From assembly GCA_019638705.1 (NCBI GenBank), contig JAHBTI010000012.1:21881-85880 (forward strand): 64,000 bases of DNA, given 5' to 3'. Origin of the DNA: Bacteroidota bacterium. GTDB lineage: Bacteria > Bacteroidota > Bacteroidia > B-17B0 > Aurantibacillaceae. Position 1 is the stretch's first letter. Each line of letters starts with the position of its first letter. The notes below the pieces were generated by a model, which was given only the letters and a program-made list of their open reading frames with translations, ran no database searches and had not been told where the DNA came from. The translations under genes were made by a program, and so were the position numbers. Below, piece after piece: positions 1-8,113 of the stretch.

Positions 1-17
1 TTTTAAAATATATCAGC

Positions 18-2207
18 ATGATGATGAAACGTACTTACACTTTTGTTTTTGTTTTTGCCGTTTTAGTTCTTTCGGCGCAAAAAAAACCAACTTACAAAGA
101 TTACTTTGAAGAGGGAATGTTTCTGCTGGCGGAAGATAACATGGCAGGCGCATTAAAAAACTTTGAAGCCGCATACAGAATAGATTCCACTTCGGCTAAC
201 ATTAATTACCTGCTTGGCGTAAGTTATCTGTCTTCGGCACGGAAAAAAACCATTGCCGAATATTATCTGAAAAAAGCCGTGAGCGATATAAGCAAAAACT
301 ACCAAGCCGATAATGCTTCGGAAAAAAGCGCGCCACCGCTTGCCCACCTGTATTACGGCAATGCCCTGCACATTAATTATAAGTTTAACGATGCTTTGGC
401 ACAGTACAGCAGCTTTAACCAGTACCTAAGCCCCAAAGACAAGGAATCGCACAGGCTGCTGAAAAAAGGAACAGATGCGGCAAACGTAGCCAAAACTTTG
501 GTAGCCAACCCCATTAACATAAAAATTACCAACATGGGCGACAGCATTAACAGCGAGTACCCCGAATACAGCGCGGTGCTGAGTGCCGATGAGCGCATGA
601 TGATTTTTACCACCGACCGCCCCAACACCACAGGCGGCAGAAAAAGCGATGACGGACGGTATTTTGACGACATTGTGGTGTCGTATAAAGACGATGAGGG
701 GCGGTGGAGCAAGCCCGTATCGTTAAGCAGCAACATTAACACCCCCGGGCACGAGGGTTCTATTAACCTTAGCCCCGACGGGCAAACGCTGATTATTTTT
801 AAAAATATTCCGCACTCAAAACATCCGCAGGGCAACGGCAATATTTATTACAGCACTTTTGACGGCAAAGACTGGAGCGGCTTGCAGGAGTTTGGCTCTG
901 ATGTAAATACCGAGTACTGGGAATCACATGCCTGTTTAAGCACAGACGGCAACGTGTTATTTTTTGCCTCGGAACGCCCGGGCGGTTTTGGCGGAAAAGA
1001 CATTTACCGCTGCGTGAAATTGCCAAACGGACAATGGAGCAAGGCATGGAACATGGGCGATGTGATTAACACCGAAGACGACGAAGACGGTGCATTTATT
1101 CACCCTGACGGACAAACGTTTTTCTTCTCGTCAAACGGACCAAAAACCATGGGCGGTTACGATGTGATGTTTGCCACGCTTAACGAAGACAATAAGTTTT
1201 CGGACGTGCAAAACATGGGCTACCCCATTAACACCACCCAAGACGATGTGTTTTACGTTACCTCGCCCGACGGCACACGCGCCTATTTTTCGTCGGCACA
1301 GCAGGAGGGCGGTTTTGGCGACAACGACATTTACCAGATTACCATGCCGCAGTTCAGAGAGGTGTTTTTGGCATTGTTTAAAGGACAAATTATTCCTGCG
1401 CAGGGCGAAACCCTGCCTGACGACATAAGCATTATAGTAACGGATAAGCAAAGCGGCGACATGATTGGCACTTACCGCCCCAAAGTGGCAAACGGCGCAT
1501 TTACCACCATTTTGCCCCCCGGCAAAGAGTATCATTTTTCGTATTTGGCAGGCGACGGCACAGAGTTTCATCAGGAAGATGTGTTTGTAAACAACGATAT
1601 GGCGTATCAGGAAATTCGCCGCGAAATTGGGCTTGAACCCGTGAGGCTCACAGGCAAGGTAAAAACAAAAACCGTTTCGGCAGGAGGCAATGTGCCACCG
1701 CAGGAAAACAATGCCAACACCGCCGCAAACAACACCAATACAACTGCACACGAGCCACCGCCTGTTAAAGAACAAAAAACCAAAAAGAATAAAAAAGGCA
1801 AAAAAGTGATGTATGAAGACAGCGAAGATAACAGCGCGGTATTGCCACGCAACGAGTATGTGTTTTATTACCGCTACGGGCACAGCGTAATTGACGAAAA
1901 AACCATAAGCTGGAATAATTTTATCAATTTTATAACCGAGAACAGTAAGCAGAGAGAGGTGATTGTACACGTTGAATCGTCTGCCTCAAAAGTGCCTGCC
2001 AACACCAGCAATATGGAACTTGCAGTGGAGCGCAGCAAAAATTTTGAAATAAAAGTGGCAGCCGTGCTGGAAGAACGGGGCGCAGAGATGAACAACGTGA
2101 AGTTTGAAATAAATTCTATGGTGGGCGGTCCTGAATACAAGGGCGATGCAAAAGCAGCGGTAAAAAAATATGAGAAATTTCAATATGTGAAAGCAAAAGC
2201 AGAGTAA
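18..2207 (+). CDS. TPR and PD40 beta-propeller protein, PorE-like
   Basis: Secreted or outer-membrane-associated protein of 729 aa, probably structural. A hydrophobic signal segment (residues 4-20) is followed by TPR-like helices (about 28-150). Then come five PD40/WD40-like blades (about 180-440) of the form 'SPDG..(I/F)F.S', each typically followed by a glycine-rich 'GG.D(I/V)' loop. A carboxypeptidase-regulatory-like stretch follows (about 460-560), then a low-complexity Asn/Thr and Lys-rich linker (570-605). The last 110 residues resemble a degenerate OmpA-type domain. This TPR-PD40-OmpA order is known from T9SS PorE and related gliding proteins in Bacteroidota, but the lipobox of true PorE is not obvious here, so the exact role is inferred. 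Three consecutive ATG codons (18, 21, 24) could each be the start. Confidence 0.7.
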   Translation: MMMKRTYTFVFVFAVLVLSAQKKPTYKDYFEEGMFLLAEDNMAGALKNFEAAYRIDSTSANINYLLGVSYLSSARKKTIAEYYLKKAVSDISKNYQADNASEKSAPPLAHLYYGNALHINYKFNDALAQYSSFNQYLSPKDKESHRLLKKGTDAANVAKTLVANPINIKITNMGDSINSEYPEYSAVLSADERMMIFTTDRPNTTGGRKSDDGRYFDDIVVSYKDDEGRWSKPVSLSSNINTPGHEGSINLSPDGQTLIIFKNIPHSKHPQGNGNIYYSTFDGKDWSGLQEFGSDVNTEYWESHACLSTDGNVLFFASERPGGFGGKDIYRCVKLPNGQWSKAWNMGDVINTEDDEDGAFIHPDGQTFFFSSNGPKTMGGYDVMFATLNEDNKFSDVQNMGYPINTTQDDVFYVTSPDGTRAYFSSAQQEGGFGDNDIYQITMPQFREVFLALFKGQIIPAQGETLPDDISIIVTDKQSGDMIGTYRPKVANGAFTTILPPGKEYHFSYLAGDGTEFHQEDVFVNNDMAYQEIRREIGLEPVRLTGKVKTKTVSAGGNVPPQENNANTAANNTNTTAHEPPPVKEQKTKKNKKGKKVMYEDSEDNSAVLPRNEYVFYYRYGHSVIDEKTISWNNFINFITENSKQREVIVHVESSASKVPANTSNMELAVERSKNFEIKVAAVLEERGAEMNNVKFEINSMVGGPEYKGDAKAAVKKYEKFQYVKAKAE

Positions 2208-2220
2208 GAAATGTTAGTGT

Positions 2221-2304
2221 CAGTTCGGGTAGGTTTGCTGCCTCTTCGCAAATTGCGGCAATAATGCAGGTCATTATTGAGCGAGCTTGTGGGAAAGAGA
2301 ACTG
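2221..2304 (+). repeat. Long member of the GTTCGAG/CGAGAAC hairpin repeat family
   Basis: The stretch begins CAGTTCGGGTAGGTTTGC and ends GAGAACTG. It shares 'GTAGGTTTGCTGCCTCTT' with elements at 3461 and, inverted, 62574. This copy carries an extra 30-40 nt in the loop, so its stem is less perfect than in the other copies. It lies directly downstream of the PD40 gene. Confidence 0.6.
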
Positions 2305-2316
2305 ATTTTTCAACAC

Positions 2317-2398
2317 CACTTCTCGATACGCCCTCATTCTTCGGGCTACTCGAAGTGACAAAGGATACGCCCTCATTCTTCGGGCTACTCGAAGTAAC
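2317..2398 (+). repeat. CACTTCTCGA hairpin repeat, tandem one and a half copies
   Basis: A full 41-nt unit (2317-2357) with imperfect inverted arms CACTTCTCGATACGCCC and GGGCTACTCGAAGTG is followed by a second copy lacking the first bases (2364-2398). The same unit recurs at 3525, 12197, 30171 (inverted) and 62521 (inverted). It resembles the REP-like dispersed palindromes common in Bacteroidota genomes. Confidence 0.8.
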
Positions 2399-2450
2399 AA
2401 GCAATCTCTTTAATTTGGAACAGACATAGCCTCTTTGACAAAAACTTTAA

Positions 2451-3455
2451 ATGAACCTTAAACCTGATTTTAAACTTATTTTAAGCCGTACCGACAGCAT
2501 TGGCGATGTGGTGCTTACCCTGCCTATGGCAGGTGTAATAAAACAGCGGTTTCCCGAATGTGAAATTTATTTTTTGGGCAAAACTTATACCAAAGAGGTG
2601 GTTGCCCTGAGCGAATATGTGAACGGGTTTATTAATTATGATGAGTTGCAAAAACTGCCCAAGCATGAAAAAATTGCCGCGCTTAAAAAAATAAATGCCG
2701 ATGTGTTTATACACGTCCTGCCAAGAAAAGATTTGGCAGCTTTGGCAAAGCAAGCCAACATTCCGCTGCGTGTGGGCACTGCCAACCGCCTGTACCACTG
2801 GCTTAGCTGCAACCAACTGATAAAATTGTCGCGCAAAAACTCCGCTTTGCATGAGGCGCAGCTTAATTTTAAACTGCTGAGTTTTTTGGATATTAACGTG
2901 AACATTGCCCTGCCCGACATTCACCGCTATTACGGTTTCACAAACATTCCCGAATTAAACGAAGAATATAAAACTTGGCTTGACCCAACGAAGAAAAACA
3001 TTATTCTTCACCCCAAATCAAAAGGCAGTGCCAAAGAATGGGGCTTGGAAAATTTTAAACAGCTTGCCGAACTTTTGCCCAAAGACACATACAAAGTATT
3101 TATCAGCGGTACTAAAGAAGACGGACAGAGTATGCAGGAGTTTTTGCAACAGGTTTTTGCCACCGACATAACAGGAAAATTATCGTTACAGCAGTTTATT
3201 GCCTTTATAGCACAGGCTGACGGTTTGGTGGCAGCAAGCACAGGTCCGCTGCATATTGCTGCGGCATTAAATAAACAGGCAATCGGGTTGTTTTCGCCAA
3301 AACGCCCCATTCACCCCGGACGCTGGCAGCCGCTCGGCAAGCAGGCGCGCTATTTGGTATATGACGAAAACTGCGAACGCTGCAAGAAAAAGCAAGACTG
3401 CGATTGTATTGAAAAAATAAAGCCCGAAGACATTTTGAAAATTATTTCGAGTTAA
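2451..3455 (+). CDS. Glycosyltransferase family 9 (heptosyltransferase-like)
   Basis: Probable ADP-heptose or related sugar transferase acting on the lipopolysaccharide core at the cytoplasmic face of the inner membrane. The 334-aa length fits GT9. The N-terminal half opens with 'RTDSIGDVVLTLPMAG', the usual GT9 acceptor-side motif. The donor-binding half has 'ILHPKSKGSAKEWG' (about 184-197) and 'AASTGPLHIAAAL' (about 261-273), followed by the family's 'P..PIHPGRWQPLG' segment. The C-terminus holds a cysteine-rich stretch (ENCERCKKKQDCDC) that is frequent in Bacteroidota homologues. It stands alone between two repeat clusters, so its substrate cannot be read from neighbours. Start at the ATG preceded by an A/T-rich leader; no SD. 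Confidence 0.85.
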   Translation: MNLKPDFKLILSRTDSIGDVVLTLPMAGVIKQRFPECEIYFLGKTYTKEVVALSEYVNGFINYDELQKLPKHEKIAALKKINADVFIHVLPRKDLAALAKQANIPLRVGTANRLYHWLSCNQLIKLSRKNSALHEAQLNFKLLSFLDINVNIALPDIHRYYGFTNIPELNEEYKTWLDPTKKNIILHPKSKGSAKEWGLENFKQLAELLPKDTYKVFISGTKEDGQSMQEFLQQVFATDITGKLSLQQFIAFIAQADGLVAASTGPLHIAAALNKQAIGLFSPKRPIHPGRWQPLGKQARYLVYDENCERCKKKQDCDCIEKIKPEDILKIISS

Positions 3456-3460
3456 ATCGC

Positions 3461-3510
3461 TGTCAGTTCGAGTAGGTTTGCTGCCTCTTTGCAAACCATA
3501 TCGAGAACTG
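3461..3510 (+). repeat. GTTCGAG/CGAGAAC hairpin repeat
   Basis: Arms CAGTTCGAGTAGGTTTGC and GCAAACCATATCGAGAACTG flank a short loop (tgcctcttt). Inverted copy at 62574-62620, longer copy at 2221-2304. The stem pairs well apart from small bulges. Confidence 0.75.
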
Positions 3511-3524
3511 ATTTTTCAACACGC

Positions 3525-3604
3525 CACTTCTCGATACGCCTCCTATCGTCGGTTACTCGAAGTGACAAAGGATACGCCCTCATTCATCGGGCTACCCGAA
3601 ATGA
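3525..3604 (+). repeat. CACTTCTCGA hairpin repeat, tandem one and a half copies
   Basis: First unit 3525-3564 with a variant loop (tcctatcgtcggtt), then a partial unit 3571-3604 (GATACGCCCTCATTCATCGG...). The arrangement of full unit, 'aaag' spacer and truncated unit is the same as at 2317-2398. Confidence 0.75.
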
Positions 3605-3690
3605 CAAAACCCGTTTATCCCGCTTTGCTCAAAATTGACAAAGCATTATATGCCTGAAAAACCAGTTCCATATAAAATTATCACTTTGCT

Positions 3691-3845
3691 AAAGCGCAAG
3701 GCGTTGCCTTACGCTTTATATACCTTGCCCTTTCAGGGCGCGCCACCATTAGCCCATGGCTGAAAGCCTTGCATACATTAGCGCAAGGCAACGCCTTGCG
3801 CCAACAAACACAAATACCACACAACGCCCTGAAAGGGCAACATAA
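3691..3845 (+). repeat. Palindrome-rich element, copy A
   Basis: A 155-nt element made of two nested palindromes (GCGCAAGGC/GTTGCC type and CCCTTTCAGGG type) joined by 'CATGGCTGAAAGCCTTGC'. Copy B is at 7894-8049 in opposite orientation with roughly 90% or more identity by eye. Such elements recur in Bacteroidota genomes and give rise to spurious ORFs in several frames. Confidence 0.8.
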
Positions 3846-3914
3846 ATGTATTATTATTGAAATGTAAACCCACCACAAAAAAATTCTTGCGGCGGATTTG
3901 TTTTTGCACACATA

Positions 3915-3967
3915 ATAGCGCAGGGCGTTGCCCTGCGCTATGTATATGCTGCCCTTTCAGGGCGCGA
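3915..3967 (+). repeat. Partial palindrome-rich element
   Basis: Carries only the two short palindromes (AGCGCAGGGCGTTGCC/CTGCGCT and GCCCTTTCAGGGC) of the longer element at 3691, with base changes that keep the stem intact (CAGGGCG/CCCTG instead of CAAGGCG/CCTTG). Confidence 0.6.
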
Positions 3968-4005
3968 CAAACTACACGCTTAGTTTTAACCACCCTGCCG
4001 TAAAC

Positions 4006-4032
4006 AAAAAAGCGCGGATTACCAACCCGCGC
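4006..4032 (-). terminator. Rho-independent terminator of the T9SS protein gene
   Basis: On the minus strand, stem GCGCGG (4032-4027) pairs with CCGCGC (4017-4012) around a 9-nt loop and is followed by six T. It lies 41 nt after the stop codon of the minus-strand gene ending at 4073. Confidence 0.7.
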
Positions 4033-4072
4033 AATTTCTAATTCCTAATCCCTGTTTCCTAATCCCTACCTC

Positions 4073-6778
4073 CTACCTCACCACCACTTTTTTAGTCAGG
4101 CTTTCTTTGTCGGTGGTTACTTTTATAATAAGCACCTGATTGTGGGCATCAAGGTTAAGGCGGGTGCTGGTGTGTGTGCCTGTTACTTCCTGGTCGTTAA
4201 TTAATTTTTGACCCATGATGTTGTAAACCGAAATAAGGGCTTTGGTGGTTTGCTCAAAGTAAGTGTTTACAAGCACCGCCTCGCCGTTGTGGGCAATGCT
4301 AATGTGGCTGTCGGCATTTAATTCTGCCACCGACACCACAGGTTTTTCATCGCGGCACACCATTAATTCAAAACGCGCTGCCGACGTGGTATCGGACATG
4401 GTAAAGATGTACGGCGTGGCTTTTACATCGTGAAACATACCCGTTACTTTATCTTTCAGCATAAGGCAGTTAGGGAAATTAGCCAAGTTTTGTACACTAA
4501 TGGTGTATGAACCGCTGCCCGAACCTCGCGCCAATATAGGAATGGACACATTTTTGTCAAAGCCCGGCGAAAGGGCATTTATGGCAAGGGTATCTTTATA
4601 AATAATGCTTGAAATGCTGGTGTATTTTGAATAAGTAGCCGAAGGACCATAACCCATGTAATTTGGGGTAACAAACTGCTTGTGGAAATCGTATCTGTCG
4701 TAGCCAAAGCTGGCGTTGGGGTTAATGTCAAAACGGGTTTTGTCGCCGTCGCCGTAAAAGCCCTGTATGGTTAAATCAAAGCCTTTCAAGTTATCACCGG
4801 CTGCCTGCCTTGAAACCAACTGTGTGCTGTTGGCGGTGCTTTTCATGCTTTCGGTAAATAGTACAGTGCCTGCACTGTTTGCTTCCACATAAAAGCCCTG
4901 CCCTGCGGCAATAACGCCTGTGTTTGGGGTTTGCCAAGCACCGCTGCCACCGCCTGCACTTGCGTCCCAAATAGAAATAGCACCTTGTATATCGTTAGGC
5001 ACAACATTCGCCGTTAAAAAATCGGCAATTGAAATAGGCGACGGATACGGGTTAGCCAGCAAATTCCAACCCAAGCCTGTGCCTTTTGTTACAGGAACGT
5101 TTACATTGCCCTGCGCAAGCGTGCCGCTGTATTGTATGTCAAAAGGGTCGGTGGTGTATTGTCCGCTGCTCATATACACCCAATAGCCTTTGCCCGGTGT
5201 AAGCGGGGTGGCGGTGGTAGCGTTGGTAAGCCAATCGTTGGTGCTTTCGTCCCACTCCTGTATAGAAGTGAAACCACCCGCCTGGCTTGGTGTCCACACG
5301 CAATCGCTGCACGTCATGGGGAACTGCTGCCCATTGATGCTGCCACTGTTCCATGTGCCTATGTTTTGGTTGTTTACACCGCTTGTGCCAAGCAAATCCC
5401 AGCCTGTGCCACCGCCGGGCACAAAGGCGTGCACCTGTGCATTACCTGTTATAGTGCCGCCGCCTGTAATAGGAGCTACGCGGGCGGTTAAGTTGAGGCT
5501 TGCAGGTAAAATTAAATTGCCGTTGGCGTTTAAGGTTGCCGTGCTGACATCTACGTTATCTAAAACGGTAATGGGGGCGTTTAAGGTTTTAGTGCCGCCG
5601 CCCGATATTTTGAGTGCCGACACCGAAAAGCCGCTGCCGATTATGCTCTGCGCCCCGCTACCGCTCAGGTGCAAGGTGGTATTGTTGTTGTTTATTATGG
5701 GTGAAGAAATTGTACTAAGACCTTTTGTTACTTCTATCGTTCCATTAGTCGGAGCATAAAAAATCATTCCTGAGTTTCCGTTAAGCACCATGGTATCCGC
5801 TAGAAGCAAAGTAGTCCCAAATATATTAGCATAAAGTTCGCCCCCATAATTACTTGAAACAAGCAAGCCCGAAACACTTACAGCACCCGAAGGAAAACCA
5901 CACTGTGAAGGGTTCACAGGAATAAGACTATTAGTAATAGTAACATAATGAGCAACAACGCCAAAGTCAAAACATATTGTATCGTTAGCGGAAGGAGCTG
6001 AAGTAGGAGTAGTCATGGCACCTGGTGGGGTGTTAAGCGCGTATGTGGAAGAAGAACCCTCCCTCCAGTTTAGCGGGTTATTAAAATCAACGTCTTCAGT
6101 TTCATTTGTCCAAAACAAAATGCGGGACGGGGCGGGTGGTGTGGTACTAACGCTGCCTGTAAACTCAACATTGTCTATACCTAATTGTCCATTAGTTCCA
6201 TCCCAGGCATAAAAGCGAAAACTTACGGGTGCAGTAAACGAAAAACTTGATAAAATTATTTCACTACCCTGAGAAAACCCTCCAATCAAATAGAAAAGAC
6301 TACTAGGATTTGCAGTAAATGTGTTTCCTGATAATACGGTTATATTTCCACTACCCGCAGGAGCAACAGAAGCCGTTAAATTAGTCGCAAAGTTGTCGCC
6401 ATTGAAATCTGACCTTACTGCAAATGCTGCAGGACCATTACTATTACGCAGAACATCGAAAGCAATCTTGTCAAGCGAAACTGTGCCCGACGAGGGCGTT
6501 AGGGTAACCTCGTAATACATAGTCGGAGGAAGAGAACTATTAGTACCCCAATTAAAATAAAAAAATCCGGGTATACCAGAATTAACATTACCAAAGCCCT
6601 CCGCCACAAATGGACTAAAAGTAACTCCGGCTACGCTTGGAGGCGTGGTTGGGTCAACCGTTCCTGAAGATGTTGTTACGTTTGCAAAATTATAGGTAGC
6701 ACTAAAAGGTGTTTGCGCGTTTGTTTTATTTGTTAGTGCCAAGAGGCACAAAAGCAAAAGGGTAAAGAGTTTTTTCAT
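4073..6778 (-). CDS. Large secreted protein with T9SS C-terminal sorting domain
   Basis: Secreted cargo of the type IX system, 901 aa. It has a Sec signal peptide (residues 1-21, ending NKTNAQ) and an N-terminal stretch rich in beta-sandwich-like sequence (about 22-220). Repetitive Gly/Thr/Asn-rich beta segments follow, with 'GTGWDLLG' and 'GLGWNLLANPYPSPIS' motifs typical of Bacteroidota surface proteins. The final 85 residues form a type A sorting domain ('ISVYNIMGQKL' and a terminal KKVVVR). No catalytic motif was recognised, so adhesion or matrix roles are only possible. It has its own terminator (4006-4032) and no operon partner. Confidence 0.8.
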   Translation of the reverse strand: MKKLFTLLLLCLLALTNKTNAQTPFSATYNFANVTTSSGTVDPTTPPSVAGVTFSPFVAEGFGNVNSGIPGFFYFNWGTNSSLPPTMYYEVTLTPSSGTVSLDKIAFDVLRNSNGPAAFAVRSDFNGDNFATNLTASVAPAGSGNITVLSGNTFTANPSSLFYLIGGFSQGSEIILSSFSFTAPVSFRFYAWDGTNGQLGIDNVEFTGSVSTTPPAPSRILFWTNETEDVDFNNPLNWREGSSSTYALNTPPGAMTTPTSAPSANDTICFDFGVVAHYVTITNSLIPVNPSQCGFPSGAVSVSGLLVSSNYGGELYANIFGTTLLLADTMVLNGNSGMIFYAPTNGTIEVTKGLSTISSPIINNNNTTLHLSGSGAQSIIGSGFSVSALKISGGGTKTLNAPITVLDNVDVSTATLNANGNLILPASLNLTARVAPITGGGTITGNAQVHAFVPGGGTGWDLLGTSGVNNQNIGTWNSGSINGQQFPMTCSDCVWTPSQAGGFTSIQEWDESTNDWLTNATTATPLTPGKGYWVYMSSGQYTTDPFDIQYSGTLAQGNVNVPVTKGTGLGWNLLANPYPSPISIADFLTANVVPNDIQGAISIWDASAGGGSGAWQTPNTGVIAAGQGFYVEANSAGTVLFTESMKSTANSTQLVSRQAAGDNLKGFDLTIQGFYGDGDKTRFDINPNASFGYDRYDFHKQFVTPNYMGYGPSATYSKYTSISSIIYKDTLAINALSPGFDKNVSIPILARGSGSGSYTISVQNLANFPNCLMLKDKVTGMFHDVKATPYIFTMSDTTSAARFELMVCRDEKPVVSVAELNADSHISIAHNGEAVLVNTYFEQTTKALISVYNIMGQKLINDQEVTGTHTSTRLNLDAHNQVLIIKVTTDKESLTKKVVVR

Positions 6779-6835
6779 ACAGCCAAAAGTTTTATAAAGA
6801 GAGTAAAAATAGGGAAAAAAATTGTAAAAATTAAA

Positions 6836-6953
6836 ATTCTAAAATGTAATTATTTCGTGGGGGTTTAACGGTAAACGGGGGGCGGGGTTGCAAAAAGGGG
6901 GAAGATTTAAAAAAATTCTAAATTCTAATGTCTAAATCCTAAAATGTAATTAT
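6836..6953. repeat. Direct repeat block upstream-left of the PIN locus
   Basis: Contains 'ATTCTAAAATGTAATTATTT' followed by 'GGGTTTAACGGTAAA' and 'GGGGTTGCAAAA' (6836-6912), then 'AATTCTAATGTCTAAATC' (from 6920). The same words appear in the opposite order at 7621-7710, on the other side of the PIN gene. The repeat is G-rich on the plus strand. Confidence 0.6.
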
Positions 6954-6961
6954 GCGGGGGG

Positions 6962-7339
6962 TTATATTGTATAAGGCTTAAAATTAAGCTCTTTAATGTT
7001 ATTAAACTCACTTATATTTGCCGAAATTAAAGGCAGTTTGTTGCTTATGGCAATGGCGGCAATTAAAAAATCTTTTCGGTGTTTTTTATCTGTTGTGTAT
7101 TTCATTGCCATTGAGTTAGCTGCAATTATTGCCTTTTCAGAAAACTCCAATACCGTAAAATTGTGAAGCCTTTTGCGAACTCTTTGTTTTGCGGGTTTTG
7201 TTGCACCTGCCAATATTTCAATGTAATTAATTCGTGTTGTATAAAATTCGGTTGCACCAATTTCCTTAAAAACTTTCAGCATTTTGTTTCTGTGATTTTC
7301 AAAGTGAATAATGGCAGTGCTATCCGAAATTACTTTCAT
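6962..7339 (-). CDS. PIN-domain toxin (VapC-like)
   Basis: Putative metal-dependent ribonuclease of a type II toxin-antitoxin pair, 125 aa. The acidic PIN positions are visible: D6 (ISDSTA), E41 (YIEILAG), D90 (HRKDFLIAAIAI) and the C-terminal 'SANISEF' where N108 stands at the usual fourth position. These would coordinate Mg/Mn for RNA cleavage. The length fits the family. A 52-codon basic ORF lies 85 nt upstream on the same strand and could be its antitoxin, though the gap is longer than usual. The whole unit sits between direct repeats (6836-6953 and 7621-7710), consistent with acquisition as a cassette. Confidence 0.75.
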   Translation of the reverse strand: MKVISDSTAIIHFENHRNKMLKVFKEIGATEFYTTRINYIEILAGATKPAKQRVRKRLHNFTVLEFSEKAIIAANSMAMKYTTDKKHRKDFLIAAIAISNKLPLISANISEFNNIKELNFKPYTI

Positions 7340-7423
7340 GTGTAGATATTTATTGTTTTTTTAGTTGCCATATGGAATAGCCATGTCTTTCATTGTTGTT
7401 TGTATTTCTGAAATATGGCTATT

Positions 7424-7582
7424 TCATATAATATTCATTTTAGATAAATAAACGCCATCTTTGTTTAAGCCGTCAATCATTGCGGTTAATTGTTCAATGC
7501 TTATGCCGCGTTTGCCTTTTACTCTTCGGTTTTTCTTCGCCGCGTTTTTTACCGCTTTTCTTTTTTTAATCATTGATGCCAT
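7424..7582 (-). CDS. Small basic protein, possible antitoxin of the PIN toxin
   Basis: A 52-aa ORF starting at ATG 7582. The first 26 residues are very basic (MIKKRKAVKNAAKKNRRVKG) and the second half is a predicted helix (ISIEQLTAMIDGLNKDGVYL). I do not recognise a family. Its position just before the PIN gene, same strand, is what suggests an antitoxin with a basic DNA- or RNA-binding N-terminus. The ORF is too short to be certain that it is translated. Confidence 0.4.
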   Translation of the reverse strand: MASMIKKRKAVKNAAKKNRRVKGKRGISIEQLTAMIDGLNKDGVYLSKMNII

Positions 7583-7620
7583 AACAGTTTTATTTGTAAA
7601 AATAGGGATTTTAAAATTAT

Positions 7621-7710
7621 AAATTCTAATGTCTAAATTCTAAAATGTAGTTATTTTTTTGGGTTTAACGGTAAAATGGGGTTGGGGTTGCAAAATGGGG
7701 GGAAAGATTT
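7621..7710. repeat. Direct repeat block on the far side of the PIN locus
   Basis: Repeats words found at 6836-6953: 'AAATTCTAATGTCTAAAT', 'TCTAAAATGTAGTTATTT', 'GGGTTTAACGGTAAAA' and 'GGGGTTGCAAAA'. Together the two blocks bracket 7424-7582 and the PIN gene. Confidence 0.6.
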
Positions 7711-7734
7711 GACAAATTCAAAATTTGTCAAATC
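7706..7734. repeat. Perfect 13-bp hairpin
   Basis: GATTTGACAAATT and AATTTGTCAAATC pair perfectly around a 3-nt loop (caa). It is followed by a run of G rather than T, so a terminator role is doubtful. Confidence 0.7.
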
Positions 7735-7821
7735 TGGGGGGGGGGTAAATGTAAGAATTGGGGCGGTAATGTTATATTTTAAGGCAAAAAAGTAAAATTG
7801 AACATTGATAATTTTACATTG

Positions 7822-8106
7822 AACAGGGGTTTGTGGGCAGATTTTTAATGTTAGTTGTTTAATTATTAATGTTACATTTTTTTGGCGGCGTTATTATGTT
7901 GCCCTTTCAGGGCGTTGTGCGGTATTTGTTTTTGTTGGCGCAAGGTGTTGCCTTGCGCTAATGTATGCAAGGCTTTCAGCCATAGGCTAATGGTACCGCG
8001 CCCTGAAAGGGCAAGGTATATGAAGCGTAAGGCAACGCCTTGCGCTTTAATAAAAACAGGGGTTTGGGGGCAGATTTTTAATGTTAGTTGTTTAATGATT
8101 AATGTT
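7822..8106. repeat. Palindrome-rich element copy B with 52-bp flanking direct repeats
   Basis: The element 7894-8049 is the inverted counterpart of 3691-3845. It is flanked by 52-nt direct repeats, 7822-7873 and 8055-8106, both starting AACAGGGGTTTG and ending ATTAATGTT, with two mismatches. The flanks are far too long for an ordinary target-site duplication, so they may reflect recombination or duplication of a composite repeat. No gene is seen between 7583 and 8113. Confidence 0.7.
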
Positions 8107-8113
8107 GTGTGAA

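Larger units (their letters stand above)
3456..4005. other. Gene-free gap filled with dispersed repeats
   Basis: Between the GT9 gene and the terminator of the convergent T9SS gene I see no plausible gene. The gap holds three repeat families: the GTTCGAG hairpin (3461-3510), one and a half CACTTCTCGA units (3525-3604), and the GCGCAAGGC/GCCCTTTCAGGGC palindromic element (3691-3845 and 3915-3967). Short open frames here on both strands are translations of the palindromes and are not called as genes. Confidence 0.75.

Noticed and set aside
1131..1970. Long minus-strand open frame (279 codons) inside the PD40 gene
   Set aside because: It is the antisense shadow of a well-supported gene and has no family-like sequence.
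2116..2404. Two minus-strand open frames over the repeat cluster
   Set aside because: They translate the hairpin repeat twice (identical peptide words) and overlap the end of the PD40 gene.
3681..3993. Open frames of 71-76 codons on the minus strand
   Set aside because: They are translations of the palindromic element; equivalent frames appear in the inverted copy at 7882-8112, and the peptide has no gene-like features.
7882..8112. 76-codon open frame on the plus strand
   Set aside because: Same repeat translation as above, in the second copy of the element.
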